Shown here: positions 15,612-24,463 of the stretch, piece by piece
How positions within the stretch are numbered: position 1 is the first letter of the stretch
Layout: each line of letters begins with the position of its first letter
Origin: Sphingobium sp. Leaf26
Lineage (GTDB): Bacteria; Pseudomonadota; Alphaproteobacteria; Sphingomonadales; Sphingomonadaceae
Direction of reading: 5' to 3'
DNA: 64,000 nucleotides
NCBI RefSeq assembly: GCF_001421665.1
Contig: NZ_LMKV01000001.1
Span: 355,038-419,037 of the forward strand
Notes under the pieces: model-generated
Database searches by the model: none
Seen by the model: only the letters and a program-made list of their open reading frames with translations
What the model was told of the DNA's origin: nothing
Program-made: the position numbers and the translations under genes

Positions 15612-16349
15612 GATCATCGCCATGCCGCCATTCACATGCAGCGTCTGGCCCGTGACATAGCCCGCTTCCTTGCTCGCCAGATAGACGACCGCCGCGCCGA
15701 TATCGTCGCCGCTACCCAGATCGCCCGCCGGGATTTTGGTCAGGATCGCGCCCTTTTGCGCATCGTTCAACGCATCGGTCATGGCCGAGCGGATGAAGCC
15801 GGGCGCCACGCAATTGACGGTGATGCCACGGCTGGCCAGTTCCTGACCCAGCGACTTGGACATGCCGATGATGCCCGCCTTAGACGCGCAATAATTGGCC
15901 TGACCGGGATTGCCGGTGACGCCGACGACCGAAGTGATGGAGATGATGCGGCCGAAGCGCGCCTTCATCATAGGCCTGGCCGCCGCGCGGACGAGGCGGA
16001 AGGCGGCTTCCAGATTGACCGAAATGACATCGCGCCATTCCTCATCCTTCATGCGCAGGATCAAATTGTCGCGGGTGATGCCGGCATTGTTGACGAGGAT
16101 ATCGACCTTGCCCCCCAGCGCTTCCACCGCCTGCGGCACCAGCGCATCGACCGAGGCCGGATCGGACAGGTTGCACACCAGCGTCTTGTGGTCACCACCC
16201 AGTTCGGCGGCGAAGGCCTTGAGCTTGTCTTCATTGCTGCCCGACAACGCGAGCGTCGCACCGCGCCCGGCCAGCGCCCTGGCGATCGAGGAACCGATCC
16301 CTCCCGAAGCGCCGGTCACCAGCGCGGTCATGCCTGTAAGGTCGAACAT
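15609..16349 (-). CDS. fabG: 3-oxoacyl-ACP reductase
   Basis: FabG reduces 3-oxoacyl-ACP with NADPH in each fatty-acid cycle. The 246-residue short-chain dehydrogenase has TGASGGIG (cofactor site), NNAG, the catalytic Ser in ISITSVVG and Tyr/Lys in YCASKAG, and the C-terminal YVTGQTLHVNGGM. The start at 16349 gives the normal length with an AAGG site upstream. It lies downstream of fabD across a palindromic repeat. Confidence 0.96.
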   Translation of the reverse strand: MFDLTGMTALVTGASGGIGSSIARALAGRGATLALSGSNEDKLKAFAAELGGDHKTLVCNLSDPASVDALVPQAVEALGGKVDILVNNAGITRDNLILRMKDEEWRDVISVNLEAAFRLVRAAARPMMKARFGRIISITSVVGVTGNPGQANYCASKAGIIGMSKSLGQELASRGITVNCVAPGFIRSAMTDALNDAQKGAILTKIPAGDLGSGDDIGAAVVYLASKEAGYVTGQTLHVNGGMAMI

Positions 16350-16378
16350 AAAGATGCCTTTCATCCAATCTGTTCGTC

Positions 16379-16490
16379 ATTCCCGCGACCCGAAGGCCGA
16401 CCGCAGGTCAACGCGGGAACCCATCTCCTGACCTTTTGGCCTGTTGCGACGTCGGGAGATGGATCCTCGCCTTCGCGGGGATGACGGGAA
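16379..16490. repeat. Palindromic intergenic repeat between fabG and fabD
   Basis: CATTCCCGC near 16378 and GGGGATGACGGG near 16480-16490 form outer arms. ATCTCC (16423-16428) and GGAGAT (16455-16460) form an inner stem. The layout is typical of the nested palindromes seen between sphingomonad genes. Confidence 0.6.
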
Positions 16491-16494
16491 AAGT

Positions 16495-17430
16495 TTAAAA
16501 TGCCGCCAATGCGGCCTCGATATCGTCCATCGTCACGATGCTGCGCACGGTGGCGTCCGGCGCGATGCGCTTGACCATGGGGCCGAGCACCTTGCCGCCG
16601 ATTTCCACATATTCGGTCACGCCCGCGTCCCACATCGCGGCGACGGATTCGCGCCAGCGGACGCGGCCCGTCACCTGCTCGACCAGACGCGCCTTGATGT
16701 CTTCGGGGTCGGCGATCGGCGCGGCGAGGACATTGGCATAGACCGGCAGCAGCGGCGCGTTGATCGTGGCCTTGGCCAGCGCCGCCTGCATCGCCTCGGC
16801 GGCCGGCTGCATCAGCGGACAATGGAAGGGCGCGGACACCGGCAGCAGCACGCCGCGCTTGATGCCATGGTCCCTCACCAAAGCAACCGCCCGTTCGATC
16901 GCGCCGCGATGGCCCGAAATCACCACCTGCGAGGGATCATTGTCGTTGGCGACGGTGCACACTTCCCCCTGCGCCGCCGCGTCGGCCAGCGCCTGCGCCT
17001 TGTCGATGTCGGCGCCCAGCAAAGCGGCCATCGCGCCTTCGCCCACCGGCACGGCCGCCTGCATCGCCTGACCGCGCAGCTTCAGCAGGCGCGCGGTGGT
17101 GGCGATGTCGAACGCCTCGACCGCGCACAGCGCGCTATATTCGCCAAGGCTGTGCCCCGCGACATAATCGCCCTTGTCGCTCAGCGAGAAGCCGCCTTCC
17201 TTCTGCATCACGCGCAGCGTGGCGATGGCGTTGGCCATGATCGCGGGCTGAGCGTTCTCCGTCAGGGTCAGGTCGCTGTCCGGCCCTTCCACCATGATGC
17301 GGAACAAATGCTGCGACAGGGCGTCATCGACCTCCTGAAACAATGCCTTCGCCGCCGGGCTGGCGTCCGCCAAAGCCTTGCCCATGCCCACCGACTGGCT
17401 GCCCTGTCCCGGAAAAAGAAATGCCCGCAT
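16495..17430 (-). CDS. fabD: Malonyl-CoA:ACP transacylase
   Basis: FabD loads malonyl groups onto AcpP. The 311-residue protein starts with RAFLFPGQGSQSVGMG, has the nucleophile in GHSLGEYSAL, the conserved Arg and Gln positions, and VSAPFHCPLM with the catalytic His. The ATG at 17430 has GGAG about 8 bases upstream. It heads the fabD-fabG part of the fatty-acid cluster; a divergent efflux operon starts on its other side. Confidence 0.97.
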   Translation of the reverse strand: MRAFLFPGQGSQSVGMGKALADASPAAKALFQEVDDALSQHLFRIMVEGPDSDLTLTENAQPAIMANAIATLRVMQKEGGFSLSDKGDYVAGHSLGEYSALCAVEAFDIATTARLLKLRGQAMQAAVPVGEGAMAALLGADIDKAQALADAAAQGEVCTVANDNDPSQVVISGHRGAIERAVALVRDHGIKRGVLLPVSAPFHCPLMQPAAEAMQAALAKATINAPLLPVYANVLAAPIADPEDIKARLVEQVTGRVRWRESVAAMWDAGVTEYVEIGGKVLGPMVKRIAPDATVRSIVTMDDIEAALAAF

Positions 17431-17589
17431 GATCTGCTCCAACCCATCGCGCCTGCCGAAAAACGCTGAAAATCAAAATCGTTACACTTTGAGACATAAA
17501 TGTCATTGAGACGTACACAACCCTGCGGCAGTCAGAGCATGGACGTCTGCCATCGCCTTTCGGCATGGCGCGTGGCGGCCCCTTTAACG

Positions 17590-19062
17590 ATGACGGAGTG
17601 CAAGGAAAAGGTGCGATATCGCTTTGCATGGATGAGCGGGACGGCGCTGATGCTGTCCGCCTGCGCAGCGGGGCCGAATTATCATGCGCCGCAAACGAGC
17701 GCGCTGGGCGTGCCGGCTACCTATAGCCAGGGCGATAATGCCGCACTGAGCGACGCCGATCTGGCGCAATGGTGGACGCACCTCAACGATCCGGCGCTCA
17801 GCGGCCTGATCGACAGCGCGATCGCCAACAATCTGGATATCGTGCAAGCGCAGGCCCGTCTGCGGCAGGCGCGCGAGAGCCTGCGCCAGGCCAATGCCAG
17901 CTTCCTGCCGCAGATCAGCGGCTCCGCCAACGGCGGCCGCAATTACAGCAGCCAGGATGCGGGCGGCCGCCTCGACAGCAATGGCAATCCGATCGGCGGC
18001 GGATCGTCCAACTGGTCCAGCAGCTATTCGGGGCGCGCCAACGCAAGCTGGCAGATCGACCTGTTCGGGGAACTGGCCCGCTCGTCCGAGGCCGCCCGCG
18101 CAGACCTCGCCGCATCGGGCTACGACCTCGCCAATGTGCGGATGACGATCATCTCCGAACTCGTCACCAACTATGTGCAGGCGCGGCTGGCGCAGCAGCA
18201 ACTGACGATCGCGCGCGAAACGCAGGCAGTGCAGAAGGACAATTATGACATTGCCGGCTGGCGCTTGCAGGCCGGCCTCGTGTCGTCGCTGGACGAGCAG
18301 CAGGCCAAGGCGCAACTGGCACAGACCAACGCCAGCATTCCGCAACTGGAGGCCAGCCTGCGCGGCAGTCTGAACCGCATCGCCGTGCTGACGGGGCAGG
18401 CGCCGGGCGAAGCCACCCGCGCGCTGGAAACCCCCGCCCCGCTTCCCGTCGCATCGACGCAGATCGCGACCGGCATCCCCGCCGACACGCTGCGCCAGCG
18501 GCCCGACGTGCGCAGCGCCGAACGGGCGCTCGCCGCCGCCACCGCGCGGATCGGCGTGGCGCAGGCGCAGCTTTACCCCTCGCTCGGCATCAGCGGCAAT
18601 ATCGGCACCACCTCCAACGCCTTCAAGGATCTGTTCAGCCTGATTACCGGCGGCGTCTTCGGCAATGTGGCGCAGACCATCTTCGACGGCGGCCGGCTGC
18701 GGTCGCAGGTGCGGTCGCAACAGGCCGCGACCGACGCCGCCTTCGCCGCCTACAAGCAAAGTGTGCTGGGAGCGCTGGAGGATGTCGAAAATGCGATGGC
18801 CTCACTCGACAGCGCGCGGCGGCGCAAGGTCGAATTCGCCACCGCTTATGAGGCGTCGAACAATGCCGCGATATTGGCGCGCAGCCAGTATCAGGTCGGC
18901 CTGATCGATTTCCAGACGCTCTCGACCAGCGAAACCACCATATTGAACGCGCGCAACAGCCTGGCTTCCGCGCAATCCGACGAAGTTCTGGCCATCGCCC
19001 AACTCTATAATGCGCTGGGCGGCGGCTGGCAGACCATGGACAATCGCCCCAATGAGCAATGA
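17590..19062 (+). CDS. NodT/TolC-family outer-membrane efflux lipoprotein
   Basis: The protein (490 residues from the ATG at 17590) forms the outer-membrane channel of an export system. ALMLSACAAGPNY contains a lipobox (LSAC), so the mature protein is lipid-anchored. Two OEP repeats follow; DPALSGLIDSAIANNLDI and RPDVRSAERALAAA are signatures of the NodT subfamily. Upstream in-frame ATGs (17500, 17545) would put the lipobox too far in. It overlaps the next gene, the periplasmic adaptor, by 11 bp, forming a tripartite operon with the ABC transporter. Confidence 0.93.
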   Translation: MTECKEKVRYRFAWMSGTALMLSACAAGPNYHAPQTSALGVPATYSQGDNAALSDADLAQWWTHLNDPALSGLIDSAIANNLDIVQAQARLRQARESLRQANASFLPQISGSANGGRNYSSQDAGGRLDSNGNPIGGGSSNWSSSYSGRANASWQIDLFGELARSSEAARADLAASGYDLANVRMTIISELVTNYVQARLAQQQLTIARETQAVQKDNYDIAGWRLQAGLVSSLDEQQAKAQLAQTNASIPQLEASLRGSLNRIAVLTGQAPGEATRALETPAPLPVASTQIATGIPADTLRQRPDVRSAERALAAATARIGVAQAQLYPSLGISGNIGTTSNAFKDLFSLITGGVFGNVAQTIFDGGRLRSQVRSQQAATDAAFAAYKQSVLGALEDVENAMASLDSARRRKVEFATAYEASNNAAILARSQYQVGLIDFQTLSTSETTILNARNSLASAQSDEVLAIAQLYNALGGGWQTMDNRPNEQ

Positions 19063-20581
19063 TGTGACCCCGGACAAGGATCTGAGCGACTTCCTCGGCG
19101 AAAAGCCGGAGAAACCGTGGCGCAAATGGGTGATACGGGGCGGCGCAGGCGTCGTCCTGCTGATCCTCGTCCTGCTTGTCGCCAAATGCTTTTCGGGCGA
19201 GGACAAGCCCAATTACGCGACCCGCGAAGTGCGGCAGGGCGACCTGACGGTCAGCGTCTCCGCCACCGGCAACCTCAAGCCCATCAATCAGGTCGATGTC
19301 GGGTCCGAACAGTCCGGCAAGATCACCGCCGTCTATGTCGATGTGAACGACCGCGTGACCAAGGGGCAGAAGCTCGCCGAACTGGACACCCGCCGCCTGG
19401 TCGACACGGTCAACCAGAATCAGGCGCAGGTCGCGTCCAGCCAGGCCAGCGTCGCGCAGGCGCAGGCGCAGGTGGCGCTCGCCAAGGCAACGCTCGACCG
19501 GCAGGAAAGCGTGTTCAAGCTGTCGGGCGGCCGCGTGCCGGCCAAGACCGAACTGGATTCGGCCCGCGCCGACTATCAGGGCGCGCTCGCCAGCCTCCGT
19601 TCGGCACAGGCGCAGGTGAATGTGTCCCGCGCGCAGCTTTCCTCGGCGCAGACCAACCTGTCGATCGCCCAGATCGTCTCACCCGTGAACGGCGTGGTCC
19701 TGTCGCGTGACATCGAACCGGGCCAGACGGTCGCCGCCTCGCTGAACGCGCCGGTCCTGTTCACGCTGGCCGAAGACCTGACGCAAATGGAAGTCGAAGT
19801 GTCGGTGGATGAAGCCGATGTCGGTCAGGTGAAGGAAGGGCAAAGCGCCAATTTCGCCGTGGACGCCTTCCCCGGCCGCACCTTCCCGGCGACGGTCACG
19901 CGGGTCAATGTCGGGTCGAACGCCAGCAGCAGCTCGTCGTCCTCTTCCAGCACGACGACGACCAGCACGACCGGCACGGTGGTCGCCTATACGGCGGTGC
20001 TGTCGGTGAATAACAGGGATGAGACGCTGCGCCCCGGCATGACCGCGACGGCGGACATCGTGACGCAGGAACTGCATGACGTCCTGCTCGTCCCCAACAG
20101 CGCGCTGCGCTTCAAGCCGAGCGCCGGCAAGCAGGGCGGCGGCATTGCCAGCGTCCTGCCCGGTCCCGGCCGGATGCGGCGCGGCGGTGCCAATCGTCAG
20201 GTCAAGTTCGGCGCGGGCAGCAGCCAGACCGTCTATGTCGTGGGCGAGGATGGCACTCCCAAAGCGGTGCAGGTCACCGTGGGCGCCAGCGACGGATCGC
20301 GCACCGCCATCACCGGCGGCGAGCTGAAGGCCGGCGCGCGGGTCATCACCGGCCAGTTGGCGGCAGGCCAGCAGGCACCGGCCGAAGACCAGAAAGCCGA
20401 TCAGCCCGACGCCAGGGCCCCGGACCGGCAGCGCAACCCGTCGACCGACGGATCGCCCGCCACCGTTGGCAAGCTCGGCAATTCGGGCGACGCCGCGCCC
20501 GAAACCGCGCCGGTCGCGCCATCGGGCGCACAGCCTGCCCCTGGCCAGACGCGCGGCACCGGTCGCCAGAGCGGGACCTGA
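19052..20581 (+). CDS. macA: MacA-like periplasmic adaptor protein
   Basis: The 509-residue protein has a short cytoplasmic start, one membrane helix (about 29-49), a lipoyl-like half-motif (VSVSATGNLKPINQVDVGSEQSG), a long Ala/Gln-rich coiled-coil hairpin (about 120-215) and beta-barrel domains. It links the MacB-like ABC transporter to the outer-membrane channel. A run of Ser and Thr (about residues 290-310) interrupts the beta-barrel region, and the C-terminus carries a Pro/Ala/Gln-rich tail of about 70 residues that other MacA proteins lack. The ATG at 19052 overlaps the preceding gene and gives the usual N-terminus. Confidence 0.9.
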   Translation: MSNDVTPDKDLSDFLGEKPEKPWRKWVIRGGAGVVLLILVLLVAKCFSGEDKPNYATREVRQGDLTVSVSATGNLKPINQVDVGSEQSGKITAVYVDVNDRVTKGQKLAELDTRRLVDTVNQNQAQVASSQASVAQAQAQVALAKATLDRQESVFKLSGGRVPAKTELDSARADYQGALASLRSAQAQVNVSRAQLSSAQTNLSIAQIVSPVNGVVLSRDIEPGQTVAASLNAPVLFTLAEDLTQMEVEVSVDEADVGQVKEGQSANFAVDAFPGRTFPATVTRVNVGSNASSSSSSSSSTTTTSTTGTVVAYTAVLSVNNRDETLRPGMTATADIVTQELHDVLLVPNSALRFKPSAGKQGGGIASVLPGPGRMRRGGANRQVKFGAGSSQTVYVVGEDGTPKAVQVTVGASDGSRTAITGGELKAGARVITGQLAAGQQAPAEDQKADQPDARAPDRQRNPSTDGSPATVGKLGNSGDAAPETAPVAPSGAQPAPGQTRGTGRQSGT

Positions 20582-20586
20582 TCGCC

Positions 20587-21303
20587 ATGGGCGCTGATCC
20601 CATCATCTCTTCTCCCATTATCTCCTTAAGGGGCGTCACCAAAGTCTATGGCGAAGGGCCGACCGCGTTTCAGGCGCTCAAGGGCGTGGACCTCGACATC
20701 CAGCAGGGCGATTTCGTCGCCGTCATGGGGCCGTCAGGGTCGGGCAAGTCGACCACGATGAACATACTGGGCTGCCTCGACGTGCCGTCCGGCGGCACCT
20801 ATTTGTTCAAGGGCCATCATGTGGAGACACTGGACCGCGACCAGCGGGCGCTGCTGCGCCGCCGCTATCTCGGCTTCGTGTTTCAGGGCTTCAATCTGCT
20901 GTCGCGCACCACCGCGCTGGAAAATGTCGAACTCCCCCTGCTCTATCGCGGCGAGGACAAGAAGACCCGCTACGACATGGGCATGGCCGCGCTCGACAAG
21001 GTGGGCCTGAAGGACTGGTGGGACCATACCCCCGCCGAACTGTCCGGCGGGCAGCAGCAGCGCGTCGCCATCGCCCGCGCCATCGTCACCCAGCCCGACG
21101 TGCTGGTGGCGGACGAGCCGACTGGCAACCTCGATTCCCAGCGTTCGATCGAGATCATGGAATTGCTGACCGACCTCAACAGGAATAGCGGCATCACCGT
21201 GCTGATGGTGACGCACGAACCGGACATGGCGGCCTTCGCCCGCACCATCGTCCATTTCCGCGACGGTCTGGTCGAAAGCATCGAAGCGGGGGTGGCGGCG
21301 TGA
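20587..21303 (+). CDS. MacB-like ABC transporter ATP-binding protein
   Basis: The 238-residue ATPase has Walker A GPSGSGKST, the Q-loop in FVFQGFNLL, the signature LSGGQQQRVAIARA and Walker B VLVADEPTGNLDS. It is of the LolD/MacB type, which moves substrates in the periplasm by mechanical change rather than across the inner membrane. It begins 5 bp after macA. In E. coli this part is fused to the permease; here it is a separate gene. Confidence 0.95.
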   Translation: MGADPIISSPIISLRGVTKVYGEGPTAFQALKGVDLDIQQGDFVAVMGPSGSGKSTTMNILGCLDVPSGGTYLFKGHHVETLDRDQRALLRRRYLGFVFQGFNLLSRTTALENVELPLLYRGEDKKTRYDMGMAALDKVGLKDWWDHTPAELSGGQQQRVAIARAIVTQPDVLVADEPTGNLDSQRSIEIMELLTDLNRNSGITVLMVTHEPDMAAFARTIVHFRDGLVESIEAGVAA

Positions 21304-21487
21304 GTCTGCAAGCGGCAAGCCTTCTCCCTCAAGGGGGAGAAGGATACGCAGCCTTGGGCGCGCAGCGACTTAGGCGGAGTTGGAAGAGGGGGATATGCCC
21401 TCGCGTCAGGTCGCGCGCCCCTCTCCAAGCGCCGCTAGCCAGCAAGCTGGCAAGCTCCGCTATCCTCTCCCCCAAAGGGCGAGGAAC
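21304..21487. repeat. Palindromic repeat, CTCTCCC/GGGAGAGG family
   Basis: The element begins with CTTCTCCCtcaaGGGGGAGAAGG (21321-21343) and ends with CTATCCTCTCCCCCAAAGGG. It fills the gap between the two halves of the MacB-like transporter. A related copy lies at 37989-38157. Confidence 0.7.
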
Positions 21488-21493
21488 ATCGGG

Positions 21494-22699
21494 ATGCTAG
21501 GCACCACCGTCATCCTCGCCTTTCGCGCGATCAACCGGCACAAGCTGCGCAGTTTCCTGACCACGCTGGGCATCATCATCGGCGTGGCGGCGGTCGTCAC
21601 CATGGTGACGCTGGGCAATGGCGCCACGGCGGCCGTGCGCGAACAGATCAGTTCGCTGGGCGCCAATGTGCTGCAACTGCGTCCGGGACAGGGCTTTGGC
21701 CGTGGCGGCGGCGGGCCGCGTCCGCCCGACTTCAAGGAACGCGACCTCACCGCCATCGAAAACCAACTGACAGGTGTGCGCGCCGTGGCCCCGGTGGTGC
21801 AATCGAGCGGCACCGCCATCTATGAAGGCAATAACTGGTCCACCACCGTCTATGGCACGACGTCCGCCTATTCGGAGGTACAGTCGTGGAAAGTGGCGGA
21901 CGGCCGCCTGTTCCTGCCGGAGGAAGAGGAAGCGGGCAAATCCGTCTGCATCATCGGCAACACGGTGCGCACCAACCTGTTCCAGGGGGCCGAGCCGGTC
22001 GGCCAGCGGATGCGGATCAAGGGCGTGTCCTGTCAGGTCGTGGGCGTGCTCGCCACGCGCGGCCAGGGCGGGTTCGGCGATCAGGACGATGTCGTCGTCA
22101 TGCCGATCAAATTCGTGCAGCGCCGCTTCACCGGCGACCGCGACATCAGCCAGATCATGGTCGCGGTCGACGACGCCTATGACACCAGCACGGTGCAGGC
22201 CAGCCTTGAGGAACTGATGCGCGAACGACGCAAGATCAAGGACGGGCAGGAGGATAATTTCAACGTCTTCGACACCAAGCAGATCAGCGACACGCTGACC
22301 GGCACGACCACCATCCTGACCCAGATCGTAGGCGCGGTGGCGGCGATATCGCTGCTGGTCGGTGGCATCGGCATCATGAACATCATGCTGGTATCGGTGA
22401 CGGAACGGACCCGCGAAATCGGCATCCGCCTTGCCATCGGCGCGGTCGCGCGCGAGGTGCTGATGCAGTTTCTGGTCGAGGCGATCGTGCTGTCCTGCCT
22501 GGGCGGCCTTATCGGCCTGTTCCTGGCGTTGATCGCGTCGGTCGCCATCGCCCCGCTGATGCAGGTGCCCTTCCTGTTCGACGTGAAAGTCAACGCCATC
22601 GCCTTCCTGTTCTCCGCCGCGATCGGCGTGGTGTTCGGCTATTTCCCGGCCCGACGGGCAGCAGCGCTCAACCCGATCGACGCACTAAGGCATGAGTGA
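21494..22699 (+). CDS. MacB-like ABC transporter permease
   Basis: The 401-residue permease has an N-terminal helix (LGTTVILAFRAINRHKLRSF, LGIIIGVAAVVTMV), a large periplasmic MacB_PCD domain (about 50-240) and three C-terminal helices of the FtsX type (GGIGIMNIMLVSVTERTREI). It pairs with the ATPase before it and the MacA/NodT-like proteins for export of peptides, toxins or macrolides. The ATG at 21494 is chosen because the in-frame region before it is repeat DNA. Confidence 0.93.
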   Translation: MLGTTVILAFRAINRHKLRSFLTTLGIIIGVAAVVTMVTLGNGATAAVREQISSLGANVLQLRPGQGFGRGGGGPRPPDFKERDLTAIENQLTGVRAVAPVVQSSGTAIYEGNNWSTTVYGTTSAYSEVQSWKVADGRLFLPEEEEAGKSVCIIGNTVRTNLFQGAEPVGQRMRIKGVSCQVVGVLATRGQGGFGDQDDVVVMPIKFVQRRFTGDRDISQIMVAVDDAYDTSTVQASLEELMRERRKIKDGQEDNFNVFDTKQISDTLTGTTTILTQIVGAVAAISLLVGGIGIMNIMLVSVTERTREIGIRLAIGAVAREVLMQFLVEAIVLSCLGGLIGLFLALIASVAIAPLMQVPFLFDVKVNAIAFLFSAAIGVVFGYFPARRAAALNPIDALRHE

Positions 22700-22828
22700 G
22701 GGCAAGGCGGCTGGAGAGTGGCGAAGTCGACGGGTGCGATAACGACCATTTGGATCCGTTGGGAATGCGTGCACGCCAGCCCGATACCAGACATTGTGCT
22801 GTCGTGATATTTGGCTGATGATGCAGTC

Positions 22829-23203
22829 GTGAATAAGCCCACCCTCGCCAAGATCGTTTTCATCCCTACGTTCTTCGCAGGTTTGCTCGGGTATTGGAGC
22901 GCGTTTCCACCTAGCGAGCCAATTGGGTCAGCCAATGGCACCTACGCGAGTGCCTGTTGTGGCTCACTAAAATTAGAAAACGGCCAGATGTTTTTGCGGA
23001 AGCAACAAGTTAGTTATGTGGTCGAACACGATAAGGTCGGCCGCTATGTGCTTCCCGCTGCCTACGTCGGTGTGTCCGATGCAGATCGGGTTAGCATCGA
23101 CAGGGCGAAAAGCGCCTTGAAGCTTCGGCTCGATGATAGCTCGACGCCGATGACAATCGAGCTTTCTGGCCGATTGAGGACAGTGAAATTTCGCAGAAGT
23201 TGA
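22829..23203 (+). CDS. Hypothetical protein with N-terminal membrane helix
   Basis: From a GTG at 22829 the product has 124 residues. Residues 6-24 (AKIVFIPTFFAGLLGYWSA) form a membrane anchor or signal. The rest is polar with two neighbouring Cys (ACCGSLKLENG) and a strand-rich end. It has no recognised domain. Its codon use is more AT-rich than its neighbours, so it may have been acquired recently. A TTG at 22811 is another possible start. Confidence 0.5.
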   Translation: MNKPTLAKIVFIPTFFAGLLGYWSAFPPSEPIGSANGTYASACCGSLKLENGQMFLRKQQVSYVVEHDKVGRYVLPAAYVGVSDADRVSIDRAKSALKLRLDDSSTPMTIELSGRLRTVKFRRS

Positions 23204-23206
23204 TAA

Positions 23207-23458
23207 TTACAGCTTTTGCCCCCACGGCATAGTAAAGCCGACAGCCCGCCATCCACCCCATCTCGCCCACATGGTGGTGACGGCCACCTCGCCGAACTGA
23301 TCGCCCTCATCCTCAACGCAAAAGCCTCGCCGCCCATACCGCAGGCTCGTCGATCCACACCCGCGAATCCCCACCAATTCCGTCCTTCCTGAACAACGGT
23401 TCAGCTTAAATTTCAATCTGTTACAATTTCCGACACTCTTTCCCCTTCCGCGACACAT
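23207..23458 (-). CDS. Possible small protein or C-terminal gene remnant
   Basis: This frame of up to 83 residues ends in GFCVEDEGDQFGEVAVTTMW then GGWRAVGFTMPWGQKL, which looks like real protein rather than a shadow: it is balanced in composition and no gene lies on the other strand. The first 25 residues look less natural, so the true start may be later or the gene may be the remains of a larger one. Function unknown. Confidence 0.3.
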   Translation of the reverse strand: MCRGRGKSVGNCNRLKFKLNRCSGRTELVGIRGCGSTSLRYGRRGFCVEDEGDQFGEVAVTTMWARWGGWRAVGFTMPWGQKL

Positions 23459-23535
23459 CTGCGCGACAAGCGCCGCCTATCTCTGTCTTCGACGCCACGC
23501 AAAAGGCGCCCTTAACAAGGCAGAAGGAGCACAAC

Positions 23536-23928
23536 ATGTTCAAGAAGATCCTCATGGCCCTGGCCACCACCACCCTGGTCGCCAGCCCCATCGTCACCGC
23601 GCAGGCGCAGGCGCAGAGCCATGTCGCCCAGCATCGCCAGGTCGAAACCCGCAAGGTCATCAAGCAGAAGCCCAATGGCCGCACCGTCGTCAAGAAGCAG
23701 ACCGTCGTGCGCAAGAATGCGCCCCGCTACAACAGCCATCGCTGGGCCAAGGGGCAGCGCTTCGACCGTCGGCAGGCCAGCAACTATCGGGTGATCAGCA
23801 ATTATCGCGACTATCGCCTGTCGGCCCCGCCGCGCGGCCAGCAGTGGGTGCGTTCGGGCAATGACGCGGTGCTGATCGCGATCACCAGCGGCCTGATCGG
23901 CGCTGTCGTCGGCAACGCGATCCGTTAA
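23536..23928 (+). CDS. RcnB-family periplasmic protein
   Basis: The 130-residue protein has a signal peptide (KKILMALATTTLVASPIVTAQAQA) and a basic mature part. The end, YRDYRLSAPPRGQQWVRSGNDAVLIAITSGLI, matches the RcnB domain, whose founding member limits nickel/cobalt export in E. coli. Here it probably acts in envelope or metal homeostasis. A strong ribosome site (AGAAGGAG) precedes the ATG and a good terminator follows the stop, so it is a single-gene unit. Confidence 0.85.
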   Translation: MFKKILMALATTTLVASPIVTAQAQAQSHVAQHRQVETRKVIKQKPNGRTVVKKQTVVRKNAPRYNSHRWAKGQRFDRRQASNYRVISNYRDYRLSAPPRGQQWVRSGNDAVLIAITSGLIGAVVGNAIR

Positions 23929-23937
23929 GCAACGCCA

Positions 23938-23968
23938 CCCCCGAAGGCTTCGCGCCTTCGGGGGCTTT
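23938..23968 (+). terminator. Rho-independent terminator of the RcnB-like gene
   Basis: An 11-bp stem, CCCCCGAAGGC (23938-23948) with GCCTTCGGGGG (23954-23964), is followed by CTTTC. It starts 9 bp after the stop codon. Confidence 0.8.
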
Positions 23969-24050
23969 CATGATCTGCATCAAGTAGCGGATTTGAAAGG
24001 ATTTCACATTAAAGCCTGCGTAGCCGGGGGGCGTGAAATCGGAACAGGCC

Positions 24051-24452
24051 ATGTCGTTGCACCAGATCATGTATATCAGCAGCACCACCGGTCCACTCAG
24101 TTCGGCGGACTGCGCCGTCATTGCGCGCAACTCCGCACGGCGGAACAGCGCGGACGATGTGACGGGGCTGCTCCTGTTCAACAGCCGCCGTTTTTTGCAG
24201 GTATTGGAAGGCCCGAAGGACGCCGTCGAGCGCGTCTATGCCCGCATCGCGCGCGACGGGCGGCACGGCGCGCTGGTCAAGCTGCGCGAAAAGACGATCG
24301 AACAGCGCGAGTTCGGCGAATGGGGCATGGCCTATGACGATGCCGATCACCCTTCCCAAAGCCTGAAGGACAAGGTTTCCGCGCTGCTCGACAAGGCCGG
24401 TCCGTCCACCCGCGCCCATTTCATCGGGTCGGCGGAAATGCACCGTAATTAA
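24051..24452 (+). CDS. BLUF-domain blue-light sensor protein
   Basis: The 133-residue product is a stand-alone BLUF (blue light using FAD) protein. With the start at 24051 the flavin-site residues fall on the same numbers as in PixD: Y8 (IMYISS), N32 (RRNSADDVTG), Q50 (FLQVLEGP), W91 and M93 (EWGMAY). All residues needed for the photocycle are present. Output must be through a partner protein, since there is no effector domain; the short C-terminal helix (SLKDKVSALLDKAG) may be the contact surface. An ATG at 24033 is a second start option. No obvious partner gene is adjacent. Confidence 0.92.
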   Translation: MSLHQIMYISSTTGPLSSADCAVIARNSARRNSADDVTGLLLFNSRRFLQVLEGPKDAVERVYARIARDGRHGALVKLREKTIEQREFGEWGMAYDDADHPSQSLKDKVSALLDKAGPSTRAHFIGSAEMHRN

Positions 24453-24463
24453 CCCAAAACGGA

